The notes: generated by a model from the letters alone, not told the origin. Positions 11,756 to 22,716 are shown, counted from the stretch's first letter. The stretch: 64,000 nt of DNA from Dactylorhiza incarnata (GCA_033032865.1 JAWHQI010000262.1:3603501-3667500); one strand, 5' to 3'. Numbers and translations: made by a program.

Positions 11756-11756
11756 A
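11263..11756 (+). promoter_or_regulatory. U3-like segment between pol and env-like ORF of S
   Basis: Starts TGTTGGGGAAATC, nearly the first 13 bases of S's own LTR, eight bases after the pol stop. It then carries a CGTCGA/TCGACG array (11311-11560), TATA-like sequences (TTATATACC near 11604, TTTAAATAATACC near 11648), a long (CT)n tract, and the ATG of the third ORF at 11757. This is the order of an LTR promoter and leader. Seen: the start word, array, AT boxes and CT tract. Inferred: that it drives transcription of the env-like ORF. It is not a copy of the full LTR, since sequence after the start word diverges. Confidence 0.55.
11711..11750 (+). repeat. (CT)n microsatellite before env-like ORF
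   Basis: About 20 CT units immediately upstream of the ATG at 11757. CT tracts are common near plant transcription starts, but replication slippage alone also explains it. Confidence 0.85.
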
Positions 11757-11948
11757 ATGGCACCAACTCCTGATCAATCGGCCCTCATCAAAGCGATGAA
11801 TGATGCTCTTGAACAACTAGTAAATGACTTCCAGACTCGACTGAACCACTTCGCCAACGAGTGTGCTGCCATGATCAACACCTGTGCAGCCAAACTGGCA
11901 AATCTCTCTGCTTCTCTTCCTGAGCTTAATGCTCTCATTCAAGAATAG
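11757..11948 (+). pseudogene. N-terminal piece of S env-like ORF
   Basis: 63 codons from ATG: MAPTPDQSALIKAMNDALEQ, then a helical Leu/Ala-rich segment with NACAAM-type Cys residues. It is truncated by a stop, and the ORF3 frame resumes downstream at 12211. No signal peptide is visible. SIRE elements carry an env-like ORF at this position; this piece is assigned by position, not by a diagnostic domain. Confidence 0.45.
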
Positions 11949-12210
11949 CCTCTGTCGCCATAAGGGTTTAAATCCTTTATGCAGGATATAAACCAGGGGG
12001 AGAGTTGCTCCAGAAACCCCCCTTATCAGGTGCTCTATCTCTCTTAAAAGCTCAGGGTTAATTTCCTCTCCAACTCTAAATATTATCTCTAAAGTATTAC
12101 ACCAACTTCTCTTCTTACAATAGGCTCCAATCTTCTCCAATCACTCTGACTACACCTTCAACAAAAATTTTGGAGAGACCTCATCCTACCATACTGAAGG
12201 AGATCATGTT

Positions 12211-13533
12211 GTGGATTCAGCATTCAGAATAGATGCCCCACATACCCAGGGGGAGATTGTTGTGGTAAAGAACACAGAAGTCCAGGGGGAAGAAGAAGCA
12301 GCCTCCTCTGATGACTGGAGAGGAAAAGTGTGGATTGAAGCAACCCCATGTGAGGAAGAAAGTCAGCATCACTCTCCTGGCTTCTCTGCCAGTTATATCA
12401 AACTGAAGACACCCCTACTTGAGGATATCCCTTCAGGAGAGATTGAAGGAGACAAACATCCCTCAACAGAAATTACCCTACCAGAGGACATTCTGCCTTC
12501 CATTGTAGATCAAACTCCTCTTCTTGAAGAAGTTCCTTCTCCACCCAAAAAGAAAACTCCACTTCAACCTCCCTCTCTACCTCCACTGCTACCTCTACCT
12601 CCACCAGTAACAAAACTTACTGAGCAGCTTAAAGCACCTACCCAAATCCTACCTAGGCAAAGTCCAGGAGGATAAATACAAAGAAAAAGAGAAGCCACCC
12701 CCTACTGTCAAAAATTCTCCAAAGAAGAAAGAAAAGAATATGCAAAGGAAAAGAAATATAAAAAGGCTGTTGAGGAGATAAAGAGGTTTGAAAAAATGCC
12801 TAATATCACTCCCAACAGCCCTGTAAAGGAATACCATGATCCTGACATGGAAAGGAGGCATGAAGAAATAAGAGAAAGAGAGCTGTATGAATATGAAGCA
12901 GCCAGGAAAGAAGTAGAAGATAGGAGGAAAGTCTGGATGGAAAAGATCAACAGGGGAATGACCAAGGAACAAATTCTTGCTGAATCTACCATCAAACTTC
13001 CAAAGAAACTGTTTGATGTTGAAGCTTATCAAAAGAAAAATCCTCAGGCAGGACTCATTCTAGAAAAGGGACAAAAACACAAGAGGGGTGTAGGGTGTGC
13101 TGAAGACACTTACATTCCCTATAAGAAGCCCAAAAGACCTGCAAAATTAGACAAATGTCTTGACTCACCCTGGAAAGGGAAAGGAAAGATGACTGAGATA
13201 CCTGAGAAACAGCCATCAGAAAAGAGAAAATATAGGCCAAAGGTTGACAACAAAGGACCACCTGAGCCCAAGCTTACTCAAAAGAAACCTCAAGATATTA
13301 CAATTGAGACGATTGATGAAAATGCAACAGTCATCATCAGCAAGGGATATTCTCTAAATGACACTCTCCCTGATGCTGACAAAATCCTGGAGAAATTGCA
13401 CACAATCATCAGAAATGTCCAGGAGCATCCAGATAGAGCCAGGGGCTATATTTTTGATGCCATTGAAAACTTATCTAGAAAACTTTATTCTGCCTTTGTC
13501 AATTTCATGTACAACAAGAAGTTTCTAGCTTAA
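12211..13533 (+). pseudogene. S env-like third ORF
   Basis: One frame of about 440 codons with a single TAA at 12673-12675. The first part is acidic and Pro-rich (KKKTPLQPPSLPPLLPLPPP). The second part is strongly charged and probably helical (EERKEYAKEKKYKKAVEEIKR, RRHEEIRERELYEYEAARKE), then Lys-rich (KLPKKLFDVEAYQKKNPQAG, KRPAKLDKCLDSPWKGKGK). No transmembrane segment, signal peptide or furin-like site is evident, so an envelope role is not shown. A related KKLF-x-x-E-x-Y-x-x-KNP motif is in the remnant at 16465-16887. A PPT-like block (CCAGGGGGAGATTGTTG near 12247) lies inside the coding sequence. Confidence 0.65.
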
Positions 13534-13656
13534 ATTTTGTGAAAGACAATTACTTATTCTATTCTCTTCTGATTGCTTAGCATATTTCTTCTCTATATAA
13601 AATGCTTTGCTGTGATTGATCATATGCTGATACAATTTCTATCTAAATAGGGTTAA

Positions 13657-13673
13657 GAAAAATAGGGGGAGAT
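13657..13673 (+). promoter_or_regulatory. Polypurine tract of S
   Basis: AAAAATAGGGGGAGAT directly precedes the 3' LTR start. It primes plus-strand DNA synthesis. The same AAATAGGGGGAGAT form precedes the E4 LTR on the other strand. Confidence 0.85.
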
Positions 13674-14898
13674 TGTTGGGGAAATGATTTATCTTAACCC
13701 CTAGAATTGAACATAAATTCTAAGTATGAAAAATTGGGCTAAGTAAATATGCGTCGAATAGTATTCGACGCAACGTCGAAATATATTTGACGTCTCTCTC
13801 AGAATGAGTCGAAGCAACTCTTAGAAGAATTCAATGCATTCTATGTCGACGTTACTCTGACTTCTAGTCGACGCATCTAGTGAAGTCGACGCACCTTAGT
13901 CGACGCTCCTTCCTTATTCTCCTCTCAACGTTCAGTCAGGATGAATTTGACGCTTACGTCGAACAGTAATCGACGCACGTCGATATCTATAAGTAATTCA
14001 AAAACACGCCAGATCTCTTTCCTTCTTTCTGTAGATCTGATTTATATGGAATAATATTATTCTTTTATAGCCGTTCTGAATCAGCCTTTCCTTCTATTTG
14101 ATTCTTGGCTTATTTAATTCAGATTATTATGGATATTATTTGAAATCAGAATGAATTCTTTTTCCTTCTACAGAAATATTAATTATGGAAACTCTTAGCT
14201 CTTTCTAATTCTTTTTCTGCTAATTGATTATTCTCCTTTAGCATTATATTTCTAACAGAACTATAAATAAGAAGGAGGTCGGCAAAGAATTATAACCAGT
14301 GATCCACTTCATCCATTTTCAAATAGAGGAAGAGCTCCCAAGTGAAAAGAGAGAATTGAGATATAGTGTTGCAGAAAAGATCAAGCTTCCTTCTCCTTCT
14401 CATTCTGAAGCCATACTGCTGCAAACTCTGAAAGCTCTCACAAAAGAGAGAAAAGTTCACAATCTCCTTCTCACTATAGAAGAGAGATCATATTCACTAT
14501 ACTTGTGCTTCTAATCTTCTTGCTAGGAAGAAGATTCCCTCTCACATATATTGTTTCTTGTTCTTCTACTTGTTCTACTTCTTCTTTTCTTTCTTACTTC
14601 ATTTTCAAACTGTGTAAAAGAGTTTTTAGAATCTCTCTTCAAAAAATTCAGTTGTAGTGGTTCTAAGAGTCTCCTTATCAAAAGATTCAGTCTGGTTCTA
14701 AGAGTCTCCTTATCAAAAGACTCAGTGCAAGTTAGTGAATTCCTACCAAAGGGGGTAGAAGAGTGGACTACCCAAAGTTTGAGGAACCACTATATTTTCT
14801 TGTGTTGTGCTGTGATTTTCGGCTTTTTAATTTTCTTATTTGCTTGCTTAATTCTTGTTGGTGTGTGGGAAGTTTAAATCTGTGATTCTTACACATAT

Positions 14899-14935
<37 letters not shown>

Positions 14936-15006
14936 TGCACAAAGTATTTTTAATCTCTATTCACCCCCCTCTAGAGAATTCTAGTGAGGATAACTGTGCA
15001 CTTTCA
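13674..15006 (+). repeat. 3' LTR of S
   Basis: 1333 bp, the same termini as the 5' LTR, with the palindrome array at about 13751-13988, TATA at 14261-14270 and a longer interrupted (AT)n run at 14893-14934. Differences from the 5' copy are scattered substitutions plus length changes in the AT and C runs. Confidence 0.92.
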
Positions 15007-17329
15007 GTGATGAAGCACTCATTCTCAGCAGCTTGTTCATCTGAGGGAAATCATATCCATCCAGGGAAAATATTGAACATTCAACTCTTCAGTGGATGGG
15101 GAAGGCAGATTAAGAGAAAAACTACTCTTACTCAACCATCAATGGTTATTTCATCTACTCCTCTTCTTCTTTCCACTGAAAGATTCTCTACCTTCACCTA
15201 CACTCTCTTTGCCTGAGGCTCATGTTCCTGCTGTAAACACCTCAGTTCCTTTTCCTACTCCTGATGATATTCCCATTCATCTTGATTCTCATGTGCATAT
15301 TTCTTCTACCTCTCCACCATCTCCAATGTCTCCCGTACACCCTGAGGTTCCTATCTCACCCAGTGTATCTATTCCATCTATTTCAAATCCTTCACCATCA
15401 TCCAGTTTTCCATCTACTGAGTTGAGTGCAATGCTCAGTCAGTTTGGCAAGGGCTTGATCTCCTCTTTCTCTAGTCAACCGAATGACCTATCTGTCAGTT
15501 TACATCAGAGACTTGATTGTATTCAACTTCACATGCATGAATTATTAACCTTTGTTGAGGTATTGATTAAAATAATTGAATCCTCCTCTGCCAGCATGGA
15601 TTTCTTGACTTATATTTTCAATGAAGTCAAGAAGTGGGAGATATCTAGTGCTGTCATGGTTAGCTCAAGAAAGATCTCTGGTGCAGATGCTGCTGAGAAT
15701 AGGGATGAGGCTATGGTTCAGCTTAAAATTAAAAATGAAAATGATGGTAAACAAGAATTTCTTCAGAGAAATGAGGTTGATGATGCTGATATTTCTGAAG
15801 GTCATGAGGATGTTGGGACTGTTCATCATGAATATTCTTTTTATCAATCCTAAGCATTGCTGATGAAAATGTCTCTCAATCTGATTAGGACAAAATATCT
15901 GATGTTGAGTTTGATTCTGACAAGATAGTTGCAAATAGATTAATTGATGATATTGGAAGTCACTCTGTTGATGACTTCTTTGTTGATCAAACAGTCCAAG
16001 ATGTTCTCCATGATCTAACAACACTTCTCTCATAGAAAGAGTCCTTATCTTAGGGGGGCTCACATTCAGGGGAGGGTGCTGAGAGACCTTGTTCTCCAAA
16101 AAAGTGGCATGAATTTGCTCTCTCGTACTCCAGAAGATGATCCTGATGAGGAAGAGTCAGACATTCATAAGGATATTTCCTTTGATCCAGCCAATACAAT
16201 TAGAATTTTTCAAAAAGCATCAGATATTCAAAGAGATATGGTGACTCCACCAGAAGCTTATAAAGTTATCTCTCCTTCTTCAATTACCAGGGTGTCTTCC
16301 TCTATGAGTGTTCAATTAGAGGAAAGAGGTGAAGAGATTAGGAAGCTAAATGATAGTGGTTCTCTAAAGGTGAGAGGAAAGCTTATAGGGAGAAAAAGTC
16401 TTATAATGCTCCTAATCCTTATGCCCATATTAAAATGGATCCAGCATAATCCTCTCCTGCACCTATGTCTCATTCAGTATTTGAGGAGTCCATGAAAAAG
16501 ATTACTACTGAGAGGCGAGCAAAAGTTGAGGATGATGAATATGATCAGGTTATGAGAAAGAGAGAAAATTTTGTTGAAAGCCTACAAAAAGGAAAGTCCA
16601 AGGAAATCACAGTTCAAATCCCCAAGAAGTTATTTAATTTGGAATCTTACAAATCCAAAAATCCAAGTGTATATGTTGTGGAAGCAATTCGGAGGAATAA
16701 AAGATTAGGCATGGGTGTGACTCATATGTTTGTATTCCTTATGTTAAGAGGCATAAAGGTCTTGATGATAAACCTTTGCCACCACCTCCAGTGGAATTCA
16801 AAAAGTCTTCTAGCTCTCCTAAATTGCTTAAAGAGCCATCTGCTTCTAAATCAACATCTCTTAAACCAGGTCTTACAAGTAAATTGAATATATTGATAAA
16901 TTGGTAGCCTCTATTGTTTATAGGGGTTATACACTAAAAGGAGCACATTGGAAGACTGAACATGATCTAAAAATCTATATCGTGAATGTAGAATGATTCA
17001 AGAACATACAGAGCTTGCCAGAAGAAGGCATTACGACTTTGTTGAAGATACTTAGAAAGCACTCATTTCTACCTTGGCTGCATTTCTAAAAAGGCTTAAG
17101 TAAAGCTATCTTCTCTCTTATTAAATGTATTCTCTCTCTCTCTCTCTTTTGTTCATATGTAAAAGATTTATGATGGTAATATTTTAAGGAATAAAATGGG
17201 GTGCGTGCATAGTTCTTTTAATCTATCAATTCTCTATGTCTATTGATATAATCCATCTCAAAGTCTATGTCTTTTCTTATTTTTCAAATCACTTAATTTG
17301 TAAAACCTGATATATTAAATTGGGGAGAT
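15007..17329 (+). pseudogene. Env-like region of a second SIRE-like element, decayed
   Basis: No pol is present. A 253-codon stretch (15092-15853) is Ser/Pro-rich (PEVPISPSVSIPSISNPSPS), then acidic. Two short ORFs follow (16076-16495 and 16465-16887). The last contains IPKKLFNLESYKSKNPSV, clearly related to the KLPKKLFDVEAYQKKNPQAG segment of S ORF3. The region ends in TTGGGGAGAT, a PPT-like tract abutting an LTR-like start at 17330. It is the 3' part of an older SIRE relative on the same strand. S's 3' LTR joins it at 15006 without a target duplication. Confidence 0.65.
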
Positions 17330-17536
17330 TATTAGGAAAATTCTTTTAATATTTGGCATATCAGGTTATTAAAGTGATATAGGTTAAAAGTGCATGTATG
17401 TATTGATGACATCTTGACTAGTGTAAGTCCAATGGAATTCAGTGACCAGCCAAAGAATCAATGCACATAGGAAGTCTGAGTAAGACAAAGTAAAATTTTG
17501 TACTTTTAGGAGATGTTGACATATGATAAGAAGTAT
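17330..17536 (+). repeat. Truncated 3' LTR start of the second SIRE-like element
   Basis: Begins TATTAGGAAAATTC right after TTGGGGAGAT. The expected TG terminus appears mutated to TA. Only about 200 bases remain before E5's LTR. Assigned by position after a PPT; sequence similarity to S's LTR is weak. Confidence 0.45.
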
Positions 17537-17723
17537 TCTTTACCCAGAAATCGGCGATCCATCTAAAGGGGACGAAAGCAATCCGCTCGGTCTGAGAAAC
17601 CCGAGCGGTCTTGTAGTGCCCGGGCAACCTCCTCCAGTTTTACAGCTGCGGGCAACCTCCAGTTTTCCAAATCTGAGCGACCTCCTCTAGGTTCTCAGCT
17701 CCGGGCGATCTCGCCAGGTCGTC

Positions 17724-18091
17724 GAGCTCGGGCGATATCCCACTGCCCAGGCAATCTCGCCAGGTCACCGAGCCCGGGCGGTCACCCACTGCCCGAGCAA
17801 TATCACCAGTTCGCTGAACCCAGGCGGTCTCCCACTACCCGGGCGATCTTGCCAGGTCGCCGAGCCCAGGCGGTCTCCCACTACCCGGGCAATCTTGCCA
17901 GGTCGTCGAGCCCGGGTGGTCTCGCACTGTCCGGGCGATCTCGCTAGTTCTCTGATCCCAGGCGGTCTCCCACTGCCTGGGCGATCTTGCCAGTTCTCCA
18001 AGCCCGTGCGGTCTCCCAATTCCCAGGCGATCTCACTAGTTCACCGAGCTCGGGCGGTCTCCCATCGCCCGGGCGATCTCGCTTCCGTCAG
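17724..18091 (+). repeat. 46-bp tandem repeat, 8 units, E5 U3
   Basis: Eight contiguous units of exactly 46 bp, each about GAGCCCGGGCGGTCTCCCAC followed by TGCCCGGGCGATCTCGCCAG and six more bases. Each unit carries two CCCGGGC near-palindromes. Degenerate half-units extend left to about 17580. The array stops about 60 bases before the TATA box. Long open frames across it are by-products of the repeat. Confidence 0.9.
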
Positions 18092-18151
18092 TCACTCGTG
18101 GCTCGGGCAGCCCGCTTTTCCTGGTCCTTCCCATTCGGCCAGGTTCCGCAC

Positions 18152-18161
18152 CTATAAATAG
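18152..18161 (+). promoter_or_regulatory. TATA box of E5 LTR
   Basis: CTATAAATAG, directly downstream of the 46-bp array. A canonical plant TATA sequence in the expected place for an LTR promoter. Confidence 0.65.
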
Positions 18162-18450
18162 AGGGGCAGGGTTACCAGTTCTAGGACTTCAGAAAGTTTC
18201 CAGCCCGCAGTTAGTGACTTGAATGGTCTCCAATTTGAGACCGCGACGACCTCTCCCCACTGCCTAGGCGATCTCCCCCTTGCATGGGTGATCTCCCTCT
18301 TGTCAAGTGATCTCCTTCAACTCCCATCTCCCCTGGTGAACTCTTTCCTGCTCGCGGCCATCTCTTTTCTTCCTCTCTCTTACTCCTTCACTCGTGGCTC
18401 AAAGTAACCGACCACTCAACAATCACCCCCCTAATTCTTTGGCTTGAGAA

Positions 18451-18775
18451 AGTGTGGACTTGGTACATTTTTAGTGCAAACATAACTAACACGCGACCTT
18501 CAAATCTTGAGTGGTTGATGAACAGCAGTTGCAATGAAGATGTGGGATTTTGCCGAGAATGACACCCAATCTTAAAACAGCCATAACGTGTAATCTGTTT
18601 GTCCATTTTCAGCCCACAATAGTTTTTCGAAACCGTCTCGGACACGTCCATCCAATGGCGAACGGGCTCACCCGAGTTTGTTTTTCGCTCTCAGATTACC
18701 AAAATTCAACTCCGTTTCAAAGTTATCACAGTTTTTCTATTTCGGTAATTTTTGTTTTTGTGCACGCGACTAGCC
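18451..18775 (+). other. E5 leader
   Basis: Sequence between the presumed LTR end and the gag ATG. No PBS could be recognised and nothing else stands out. Confidence 0.4.
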
Positions 18776-19687
18776 ATGGATGACCGCGAGTTCACCTAAG
18801 CTCCTTTTGAGGAGGTTCCTCCTCCTCTTGCAAGTTTTGCACATCTGATGACTCCTCTACCATCTCAATTTGAGGAGATCACAACTACTTGTCATGAATA
18901 CTTTAGATCAGCTGCCCAGAAAGATCTAACAGAAGTGCTGAATTTTCAGGAGAACTGTGCGTATTTTTCGGACCCTGTTGTTGTTGCTTATCCTTCAGCT
19001 CCTCATGTTATTATTAAAATGGAAGATCCTTTCCCCTTATCATATCAAGTTCGCTCGGAGTATGTTTCTAATGAGTTTAGAGAGCCCCATCTTCCAGTCT
19101 TCTCGGGAGGAGAAGATCCCATCAACCATTTTCAAGCTTTTGAATCTGCTATCTCATTGAGAACTGTTTCAGATGGGATTAAGTGCAAATTATTAGTTAT
19201 ATACTTTGACGGTCAAGCTAGAGAATGGTTCTATAAGCTGCCACCTGAATCAATCACTTGCTTCGCAGATCTTCAAAGAGCACTTCTCTTGAGGTTTTCT
19301 ACCTCGAGGAAGCGGAAGAGAGGTCCAGCAGCTCTTTTTCAAATCAAGCAAGGAGATAGCGAGACTCTTGCTCAATTCATTGACAGGTTTCAAAAAGAAA
19401 TTATTGAAATTGTTGATGTTAATCAAGACTTGTATAAAATTGCCTTGATAAATGGATTACAAGAAGGTCCTCTGAAATTTAAATTCAGCATAAATCAACC
19501 CAAGACTTACAGACATCTTATCAGAATAGCAAATCTATTTATGGAAGGAGAGGCAACAAATCCAAATTACGCTTCTTCTCTGAATTTAATGACCCAACAA
19601 CGACAAAAGAATTCTTATTGTCATCATCCGTCTTTGTCACAGGATTTTCCGCGAGATGAATACTTTATATCTTACTCTTTTCCGTGA
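18776..19687 (+). pseudogene. Ty3 Gag of E5 (Tat-like)
   Basis: Retrotransposon Gag capsid domain. The ATG at 18776 opens the frame, a TAA comes seven codons later, and the same frame then runs open through an internal ATG at 18848 for 279 codons. Diagnostic segments are EPHLPVFSGGEDPINHFQAF, GIKCKLLVIYFDGQAREWFY, KLPPESITCFADLQRALLLR and ETLAQFIDRFQKEI, the capsid fold seen in Tat/Retand-type Ty3 elements. No zinc knuckle follows; the frame ends just after the capsid domain. No protease or RT is found before the 3' LTR, so E5 appears gag-only or internally deleted. The early stop could be bypassed by use of the internal ATG. Confidence 0.8.
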
Positions 19688-20498
19688 GTTTCTCTTGAGG
19701 AAAGCAGTGCCGGTGTAGCTCCTATAGCATGACCGCACCTGCCCTTTTGATCATTTTTATGTTATGCATCTCTCTATCTCTCTATTTCTCTATGATTGAT
19801 TGTCATTGATTACAATGATGTTTCTGTCGAGTTATTCGATTTGCTTTGCTTGAACATAAATGATTCCATTTGATAATGGATTGGTTGTGATAGATTGCTA
19901 ACAACTGATGTTAGATGGTGTGATATTATTTGCAAGAGAAACGGACTAATTTTAGTATGTACCACAATGAACTACCAAATAATTATGCAAGTATTTGTTG
20001 AGTACTAATTTTCCAGGTACCATAAAATCCCATATTTTCTTCATGTCACAATTCCTGGATTTTTGGATTTCTGGATTTCTGGACTTCGGGATTTCATGAT
20101 TAATCTATTTATGACCTCAGATTTCTCAAATCATATATTGAGTTGGGCATCAGCTGACATAATATCATTAACAACATTATAATCGTCAAAGTCAAAAATC
20201 ATCTAGCTATATTAGTTTCACGCTCACATTTATGGGAGCGTGTGAATATGAAGATATCAGAATGTTGGTTTTCTCCTTCCGCATACATGAGTGTTGTCTC
20301 ATTTCTTCACTTAGAGATATTATTTCAGCAACATCAAAGCAAGTATTTATTAATAAGCGTTCATACCCTCTGTAAAGGAGATGTTCCTTCTTATACACTT
20401 CAAACGTGAATAAAAATAAGTATCCACAAAGTTGTTTCAGGTAACAGACATATTTTTATTACTTGTCATTATATACCTATTTTTCAAATCTTTTGCAG
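19688..20498 (+). other. E5 non-coding internal region
   Basis: AT-rich, with only short chance ORFs on either strand. No pol motif is seen. It leads directly into the 81-84 bp array. Confidence 0.5.
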
Positions 20499-21375
20499 AG
20501 ATATACAGGTGTTTACGAGTTCTCTTCAGGTACTCGTGTATTCTATGTTTCATATACCTATTTTTTATATCTTTTGTAGAGATTTACAGGTGTTTGCGAG
20601 TTCTCTTCAGGTACTCGCGTATTCTTTGTTTCATATACCTGTTTTCCATATCTTTTGCAGAGATATACAGGTGTTTTGCGAGTTCTCTTCAGGTACTCGC
20701 ATATTCTATGTTTCATATACCTATTTTTCTTATTTTTTACAGAGATATACAGGTGTTTGCGGGTTCTCTTTAGGTACTCGCGTATTTTAGGTTTCATATA
20801 CTTGTTTCTCATATCTTTTGTAGAGATTTACAGGTGCTCGCAAGTTCTCCTTCAAGTACTCGCGCAATGTTTTCTTTCATACATACTTTGTCTATTCTTT
20901 TGCAGATATAAGAAGGTGCTCGCGATTTCTCCTCAGGTACTCACGTATTATGTTTCTTTTATACTTGTCTTAACTACCCTTTTTTGCAGAAGTAAGCAGC
21001 TGCCTGTGAGTCCTCGCCAGGTACTCGTATAGTGTGCTTCTGTCGTATCCACTTTGATTACTCTTTTATAGAGATTTACAGGTACTCGCGAGTTCTCCTT
21101 CAGGTACTCGCGTAATGTTTTTCTTTCATACATACTTCGGCTATTCTTTTGCAGAAATAAGCAGGTGCTCGCGAGTTCTCCTCAGGTACTCACGTATTAT
21201 GTTTCTTTTATACCTATCTTAACTACCCTTTTTTGCAGAAGTAAGCAGATGCCCACGATTCCTCGGAAGATACTCGTATAATATGCTTCTTTCGTATCCA
21301 CTTTGATTACTCTTTTGCAGAGATAAGGCAGGTGCTCGTGAGTTTCCTATTCTGGTATTCACATAATATTCAAAC
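20499..21375 (+). repeat. 81-84 bp tandem array with splice-like borders, 11 units
   Basis: Eleven units begin at about 20499, 20580, 20661, 20743, 20824, 20906, 20990, 21071, 21155, 21239 and 21321. Each has a pyrimidine run ending TTTTGCAG (or TTTTGTAG), then AGATATACAGGTG or a variant, then GAGTTCTC..CAGGTACTCGCG, and about 50 AT-rich bases to the next TTTTGCAG. Later units use AAGTAAGCAG or AAATAAGCAG instead. The array sits between gag and the 3' LTR of E5. Overlapping open frames here are repeat artefacts. Confidence 0.88.
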
Positions 21376-21485
21376 TTTTTATACGCTTGTTCAATCATGT
21401 ATGAGAAAATGGATCTCGATTCTCGTGGGTAAATTCTATTTTTTTTTTTGAAGTTTTTTCAAAACTTGAAAAAATGCAGGGATTT

Positions 21486-21720
21486 TGTTTACCCAGAAAT
21501 CGGCGATCCATCCAAAGGCGACGAAAGCAATCCTTTCGGTCTCAGAAACCCGGGCGGTCTCTAAGTGCTCGGGCGACCTCCTCCAGTTTTCCAACTACGG
21601 GCCACATGTAGTTTTCCAACTCTACGAGACCTCCTCCAGGTTTCCATCTTCGGGCGATCTCGCCAGTTCACAGAACCCGGGCGGTCTCGCACTGTCCAGG
21701 CGATCTCGCCAGGTGGCCGA
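21486..21720 (+). repeat. 3' LTR of E5, truncated
   Basis: Begins TGTTTACCC after AAAATGCAGGGATTT, a plausible polypurine tract. It matches 17537-17720 and is cut at 21720 where the chromovirus LTR starts (TGTCACAACC). It retains the first CCCGGGCGGTCTC words but not the full 46-bp array. Continuation beyond the chromovirus was not found. Confidence 0.75.
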
Positions 21721-22716
21721 TGTCACAACCTGCATTTACTCCGAATTTAGGGATATCCGAGTGATGAGGCAAAACTATGCTTGCAAACGACAACGGCAAG
21801 TGTACCGTATCGAATGTAGTATAGGTTATTAAGAAACCAAGGTCGTATTAGACTCGGGGTGGTTGAGTACTCTTACTTCAAGAAAATCTCCATTATTTTA
21901 TCAATTAAAACTTGAGGTTGATTTTGCAAAAAGAAAATAAAAATAAAAATTAGAAGAACGATTAGCACTCGATCTTTGAATCACCTTGGAGATAAAAATA
22001 AGAACAAGGAATTAAAATGCATTCTCTTAACAAAATAGCTTTGACCGTGGAGATTCTCGAATTATGAACGCACCTCTCTCGAGGATGCGCTCACCTGAGT
22101 TTAGGTTGATCAATCGAACTCTCGTTCTAGAATCAAAACCCCTAAAACTCGCCTTATCAAATTGAATCCCGCTATTGTCTTTTACTCCAATCCGGAAGGG
22201 TAACGTCGTCCTCTCTCGAGGATTGCATTCTACTCCTTTTTATCCTTGAGTGATCGATTCGTCTTACGAGCCTCTCGGCTAACTAAAGAATGAAAACAAG
22301 AACAAGAATTATATATCGAAAATATAATCTTGTTATCTTGAAATCAAGGGTAAATCTTAAGCATTTTCGAAAAGAGAAATAGCAACTATATATTATTTCA
22401 TGACTTATATCATTCCTTGGATCACCTCGATCGAGTACTAATAATATTTTAGCTACTCATGGAGATGGAGGAATTAACAAAAATAAAAAGAAGTGCATGA
22501 TAAAATAAGAGAGGGGAATGAGAGAAGAAAACAACTATTTTATTAAATTGCTAAAGAAAATTACAAGCTAGGAATTGAAAATTACAAACTATTTTAATTG
22601 AACGTACCAATTGCAAGAAGAAAAAGGGTACAAGAACAACTAAAACATGAAAATAACGACATGAAATGAAAAGTCTAAGTCCTAAAAATTGGTCTCTAAA
22701 GTTCTGGAGAAGCTGG

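Larger units (their letters stand above)
4558..15006 (+). mobile_element. S: SIRE/Maximus-like Ty1/copia element with both LTRs
   Basis: A 10.4-kb copia element: LTR (4558-5884), initiator-Met PBS, gag, protease-integrase-RT-RNase H in copia order, an env-like third ORF, polypurine tract, LTR (13674-15006). Long LTRs, integrase before RT and an extra ORF after pol mark the SIRE/Maximus lineage. The LTRs differ at only a few percent of positions by eye, so insertion was fairly recent, yet gag, pol and the third ORF all carry stops or frameshifts. The flanks (GTCCA left, GTGAT right) do not form a target duplication, which suggests recombination or rearrangement at one end. Confidence 0.9.
17537..18450 (+). 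repeat. 5' LTR of E5 (Ty3, Tat-like), right end approximate
   Basis: Its first ~180 bases recur at 21486-21720, identifying a pair of LTRs. The left edge aligns with TGTTTACCC at 21486 and reads TCTTTACCC here. U3 holds the 46-bp repeat array, TATA is at 18152. I could not find a PBS, so the right end is a guess between 18200 and 18520. Confidence 0.6.

Noticed and set aside
17765..18161. Two ~85-codon ORFs, one per strand, over the 46-bp array
   Set aside because: Repeat-driven open frames in GC-rich DNA, no domain.
20432..21032. Phe/Tyr-rich ORFs resembling membrane proteins
   Set aside because: They cover the 81-84 bp tandem array; the hydrophobic pattern comes from the pyrimidine tracts.
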